Shown here piece after piece: positions 7,348 to 10,652 of a stretch of 10,652 nt of DNA. Below the pieces are notes generated by a model. That model ran no database searches. It was not told the origin of the DNA and was given only the letters and a program-made list of their open reading frames with translations. The stretch covers positions 1-10,652 of the forward strand of contig JALLAZ010001037.1 of assembly GCA_036939755.1 (NCBI GenBank), in the 5' to 3' direction. The translations under genes were made by a program, and so were the position numbers. Each line of letters starts with the position of its first letter. Positions within the stretch are counted from its first letter, which is position 1. This stretch comes from Stephanodiscus triporus (taxonomy: Eukaryota; Bacillariophyta; Thalassiosirophyceae; Thalassiosirales; Thalassiosiraceae).

Positions 7348-8801
7348 ATGATCGGCAAATCATCCGCCCTCTCGTCGCTGATCGCCATCGTCGCCTCCAC
7401 GGCCCCCATCGACGGCGTCGTCGCATTCGTTCAAGTCTCCTCCGTCTCCTCCGTCTCCCCCCCCTCCTCCCGGAGCTCGGCCCTCGAGGCGGCGGCCAAG
7501 AAGAAGATCTTCATCGACGGGGAGGCGGGCACGACCGGCCTCCAGGTGCGCGATCGACTCGCCGACCGGGACGACCTGGAGATCATCTCCATCGCGGACG
7601 AGCTGCGGAAGGACGTCGGCGAGAGGAAGAGGCTGATCAACGAGGCCGACTGCGTCATCCTGTGCCTCCCGGACGACGCGTCGAGGGAGGCGGCGTCCAT
7701 GGTCGAGAACGATCGGACGGTCGTCATCGACGCGTCGACGGCGTATCGCGTCGACGACGATTGGACGTACGGCTTTCCCGGTGAGCAACAACAACGATGC
7801 ATCGCCATCTTTCGTCAGTCGTCCCCCGTCCCTTCCCCCCCCACACCCGCCCGATCGATCCGTCCTTCGAACAGAANGCTGGGACTGGGCGTACTGGCAT
7901 CGCGGCGGCAATCGAATCGCATTATATTTTTTTTTTTCCCCCCCCCGCTCCTTCGTCTCGCGCGTAGAACTCTGCGAGGCCCAAAGGGAGGCGGTGAGGT
8001 CCAGCAAGCGCATCTCCAATCCAGGGTGTTACCCGACCGGCTTCATCGCGCTAACCCGTCCCCTCGTGGACGCCGGGATCGTACCTCCCGACGCGCCGCT
8101 GACCGTGAACGCGATCTCGGGGTACAGCGGGGGCGGGAAGGGATTGATCGGGATATACGAGAGCGACGATCACGAGCCGTGGGGCGCTTACGGATTCTCC
8201 ATGGTGAGAGAGAGAGAGAGAGAGAGGCGAAAACTACGACGACCGAAAGACGTTCAATTTTTACATTCGTCCCCGTGTAACGGAGGTTGTGTCCGATTCC
8301 CCTAAAACGCCCGGGTTTCTTCCTTTCCCACGCCTCCTCCCCCCCCCCCCGATATCGCAGAATCACAAGCATCTCCCGGAAATGGCCAAATACACCGGCC
8401 TGAGGAAGCAGCCGATCTTCCAGCCCGCAGTCGGATCCTTCGCCCAGGGCATGGTGGTGTCGATCCCGATCCACTACTCCCTGCTCAGGGAGGGAACGAC
8501 CGGCAAGGACGTGCACGACGCACTCTCCAAACACTACGAGGGATCCGCGTTCGTGAAGGTCATGCCGCTGGGGGAGAGCGGGGCGAAGGAGGCGGGCCTC
8601 CTGGAGCGCGGCGCCTTCCTCCGTCCGGACACGTTGGCGAACACCAACAACCTCGAGCTGTTCGTGTTCTACAGCGACGCCGACGAGAGGATGGTCCTGT
8701 GCGCGAGGCTCGACAACCTCGGGAAGGGCGCGAGCGGGGCCGCCGTGCAGAATTTGAACCTGTCGCTCGGGCTGGAGGAGACCGCCGGACTGATGCCCTG
8801 A
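7348..8801 (+). CDS. argC: N-acetyl-gamma-glutamyl-phosphate reductase, class 2 (bacterial short type), plastid-targeted
   Basis: Proposed as join(7348..7780, 7968..8203, 8361..8801), 369 residues. Donors are CCCG|GTGAGC (phase 1) and ATG|GTGAGA (phase 0); acceptors are GCGTAG|AA and ATCGCAG|AAT. The enzyme reduces N-acetylglutamyl phosphate to the semialdehyde with NADPH, the third step of arginine synthesis. The dinucleotide-binding loop is [10 protein letters not shown] (57-66). The catalytic cysteine is Cys165 in [10 protein letters not shown] His-containing NHKHLPEM follows at 224-231, and the C-terminus carries [19 protein letters not shown]. These motifs and the core length are those of the short class 2 ArgC of proteobacteria rather than the longer class 1 form usual in plants. 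Residues 1-26 form a hydrophobic leader ending VVA|FVQ, like the diatom plastid motif, so it probably acts in the plastid stroma. One undetermined base (7877) lies in intron 1 and does not affect the protein. Identification is very secure; targeting is inferred. Confidence 0.96.
7781..7967 (+). other. argC intron 1, with one undetermined base
   Basis: This 187-base phase-1 intron has donor GTGAGC and acceptor GCGTAG. It contains the single N of the window at 7877 and a run of 11 T followed by 9 C at 7927-7946, which is a strong polypyrimidine tract. The joined protein reads YGFP|ELCEAQ, matching the ArgC family. Confidence 0.88.
8204..8360 (+). other. argC intron 2, starting in a GA microsatellite
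   Basis: This 157-base phase-0 intron has donor ATG|GTGAGA and acceptor ATCGCAG. The first bases merge into a GA repeat (8206-8227), and ten C residues precede the acceptor region. The joined protein reads [13 protein letters not shown], as in the ArgC family. Confidence 0.88.
8206..8227 (+). repeat. (GA)11 microsatellite at a 5' splice site
   Basis: Eleven GA/AG units begin inside the argC intron 2 donor (GTGAGAGA...). Length changes here would leave the GT intact but may affect donor strength. Confidence 0.8.
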
Positions 8802-9188
8802 TTCCGTTCGTGAAGGGCGGTGCTTCGTTTCGGCGTGATGTCGCGATAAGGATTAAAATTTTGCCCTAAGTACTTAATTACGATAAGTAGCGTTATTCTT
8901 TCATAAATAAGCTTCTTGCATTCCTTTTCGCCATTCTTAACGTTGGTTTCAATTTCTTCCGCTGACATCCAGCTCATTCTATGCGGGCACATACCGCTTC
9001 AAACCGTATCAAATCTGATTTTCTCCGCCCTCTCTTGTAACCACGTGGAAATTAAGTTTTATTTGCACACATAGTTTACTCAACCCTGTCGTACGTCGAA
9101 CTCATGGTTGCGTCGGCCGACTCCGGCATCAGTTGCCGTCCGTTACTCGGCGACTTATTCAAGGCGAAATTCTACGATGATTGCCCAT
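8802..9188. other. Convergent 3' intergenic region between argC and the Qa-SNARE gene
   Basis: The two stop codons face each other across 387 bases of AT-richer DNA. It should contain both 3' untranslated regions. AATAAG-like strings occur near 8906, and CGATAAG-type strings occur twice (8843 and 8881). No coding frame, RNA gene or repeat of note was seen. Confidence 0.55.
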
Positions 9189-10509
9189 TCAATGACGGTG
9201 CTTCAGGACGAGAATCAAAAGCAAAATCATGATCGTGAAGAGGAGGCAGAGTATGCACTTCATCGGCCTCGCGCTCTTCTGGCTCTTCTCCGCCTTTTCC
9301 AACTGCTGGATGCCGGTTTTGGTATGATCGACGACCGCCTCCATGTTATAGTCGATCCTGTCCAATATGGTGCCCTGGTCGATGACGAGCACCGCCAGCT
9401 CCTTGAAGATTGCCCCCAGTTCCTCGATGCTCTTAGCAATCTGCGAGATTTCCGTATCCCGAGACTGGATCTCCGCCTGCAGGTCGTCCACCACCGACAT
9501 CTGCTGGGCGGATCCGAAGCCGTAGTCGTCCCCCCGCTGCTGGAGCGTGCCGTCGTCCTCGAGGTTAATCCCGAACCTAGCCTCGCTCTCCACTAGTCCC
9601 CCCGATTTCTGCGCCTTCACGTCCGACAGGTACTTGCGCTGCCCCTGCCGGAAGTCGGACGACAGCGACTGGAGCTGCATCGCGAGGCTCCGCTGGACAT
9701 TGGCCCCGACCACGGATTCCTCCCCTCCCGCCCGTCGCGTCGACGACCCCACCCTCTGGAGGTGCCGCTCGGCCTTGCGGAATAATGTGGTGACCTCTGT
9801 CGTCTTACGCTCTATCTGCCTCTCCATATTGTCCAGGTCCCGTCCGAAGACGGTCCCGATGCGCGAGGCATGCATCGACGCCAGTTCCAAGGTGAGACGC
9901 CGTATATCCGATATTGTGGCGTTCACTGCGTCGACGTCGTCGACCCAATCGGGGGGAAGAGCGGAGGCGTGGACATTGTTTCCGTTGTTCGGCGCATTCC
10001 CGTCCTTTTTCGGCGATTATGCATCGAGTATGGGCGGTATAATTTCAGACGACACAACCAGGGAACCAATTTTACATTTGGGGTCGCGACCGGCGATCGG
10101 AAACATTCCTCGGACGAAAGCGAAAAGGGGAGAACGCGGAGGGAGAGACTCACCTCCATCAATAGATGGTCGTCAACGATGCTGTGTCTTATTTGAGAAA
10201 TGCCTGCTCGTCGGTCCCCAGGGGTTTTCCAGTCAGACGAGAGGTCAAACGATAAACAATATCGTTAGACTAAATTATATGCGCGTGGATCCCATCTTTT
10301 TGCAACCAAGCGGACATGGGGCGAAACCTCGTGTCACCCCTGGTGAACGTGACGATGGGGCCGAGTTGTCAATAATGAGCGTTCACAAAGCCACAACCCA
10401 ACCTACCGAAAGGCGTCATCTTGGAAGGAGGTCCCCCGGATGATCGGCGCCGGCGATTCGCCGCGGTCCGACGTTCGAGGAAGGCAGATGTCAGGTCTCT
10501 GGATGCCAT
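9189..10509 (-). CDS. Tlg2/syntaxin-16/SYP4-type Qa-SNARE
   Basis: Proposed as complement(join(9189..10004, 10154..10203, 10407..10509)), 322 residues, the usual size for the family. It would drive membrane fusion at the trans-Golgi network and endosomes as a tail-anchored t-SNARE. Exon 1 gives MASRDLTSAFLERR, an N-peptide like that through which syntaxin 16/Tlg2 binds the SM protein Vps45. PPDWVDDVDAV at 68-78 matches the family's WVD block. The Habc region follows, including NVQRSLAMQLQSLSSDFRQG. The SNARE motif spans about 227-288, with the zero-layer glutamine Gln261 in VIDQGTILDRIDYN. A membrane anchor fills about 299-319, leaving a very short luminal tail. Exon 3 uses acceptor AAAAAG|GAC and exon 2 uses donor GAG|GTGAGT, both phase 0. 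The exon 1 to exon 2 junction (TTCG|GTAGGT to GAGCAG|GC) is less certain. A nearby alternative would use donor GGTAG|GTTGGG with an acceptor at ATAAG, and would drop four residues. Confidence 0.92.
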
Positions 10510-10652
10510 GGTCAGTTGTTGTTTACTCTCTCTAATATCTCTCTATGCTGAGCCACAGCATGCATATAAGACTGGTAAAGTTAAAAGGAGACATTGATGT
10601 TTTGGCGGGAGCGTTTGACGGACGAAGAAGTTTGGCGAGGGTTTGATGTTCC
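10510..10652 (-). promoter_or_regulatory. Upstream region of the Qa-SNARE gene with paired TTTGGCG motifs
   Basis: This is 143 bases upstream of the SNARE start codon, cut by the window end. TTTGGCGGGA at 10601-10610 matches the E2F/DP consensus, and TTTGGCGAGG at 10631-10640 is a second, weaker copy exactly 30 bases on. Each is followed by GTTTGA. A TATATG-like string on the minus strand lies near 10563-10568, about 55 bases before the ATG. Any promoter role is inferred from position. Confidence 0.35.

Noticed and set aside
9547..10443. 298-codon plus-strand frame opposite the SNARE gene
   Set aside because: The minus strand carries an unmistakable Qa-SNARE. The plus frame has no domain and spans the SNARE introns.

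Overview
The window looks like nuclear DNA of a photosynthetic stramenopile, most likely a diatom. It carries four intron-containing genes. Introns run from 78 to 322 bases with GTGAGT/GTACGT-type donors and TAG/CAG/AAG acceptors. Two proteins begin with a signal peptide ending in an A|F site, like the ASAFAP plastid-targeting motif of diatoms. One gene encodes a CCT-domain protein of diatom style. Coding DNA is GC-rich and full of CGA/CGT-type triplet repeats, while intergenic DNA is more AT-rich. No mobile element, rRNA, tRNA or CRISPR array was seen. The assignment to diatoms is an inference from these traits, without any database search.

Layout. Bases 1-646 are a gene-free upstream region with a tandem E-box-like repeat. 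Bases 647-2823 (+, two exons) encode a 663-residue nuclear CCT-domain protein. Bases 3054-6945 (-, five exons that join in frame) encode one 1106-residue protein. It has a plastid-type leader, a condensation/PapA-type acyltransferase domain with an HxxxD motif, a cluster of membrane segments and a C-terminal lipocalin domain. Bases 6946-7347 are a divergent promoter. Bases 7348-8801 (+, three exons) encode a plastid-type-targeted, bacterial class 2 N-acetyl-gamma-glutamyl-phosphate reductase (ArgC). Bases 8802-9188 are a convergent intergenic region. Bases 9189-10509 (-, three exons) encode a Tlg2/syntaxin-16/SYP4-type Qa-SNARE of 322 residues. The last 143 bases are its upstream region, with two TTTGGCG motifs exactly 30 bases apart.

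The most interesting item is the acyltransferase-membrane-lipocalin fusion, an arrangement I do not recognise as a described protein. Splice phases and reading frames support a single gene. A plastid-targeted enzyme of the HxxxD acyltransferase superfamily joined to a lipophilic-ligand-binding domain suggests acylation of a membrane lipid or pigment. The unexplained acetylation of fucoxanthin-type carotenoids is one candidate reaction, and that is a hypothesis only. The other genes serve unrelated functions: transcription control, arginine synthesis and trans-Golgi/endosome fusion. The only shared feature is the divergent promoter between two plastid-targeted proteins.
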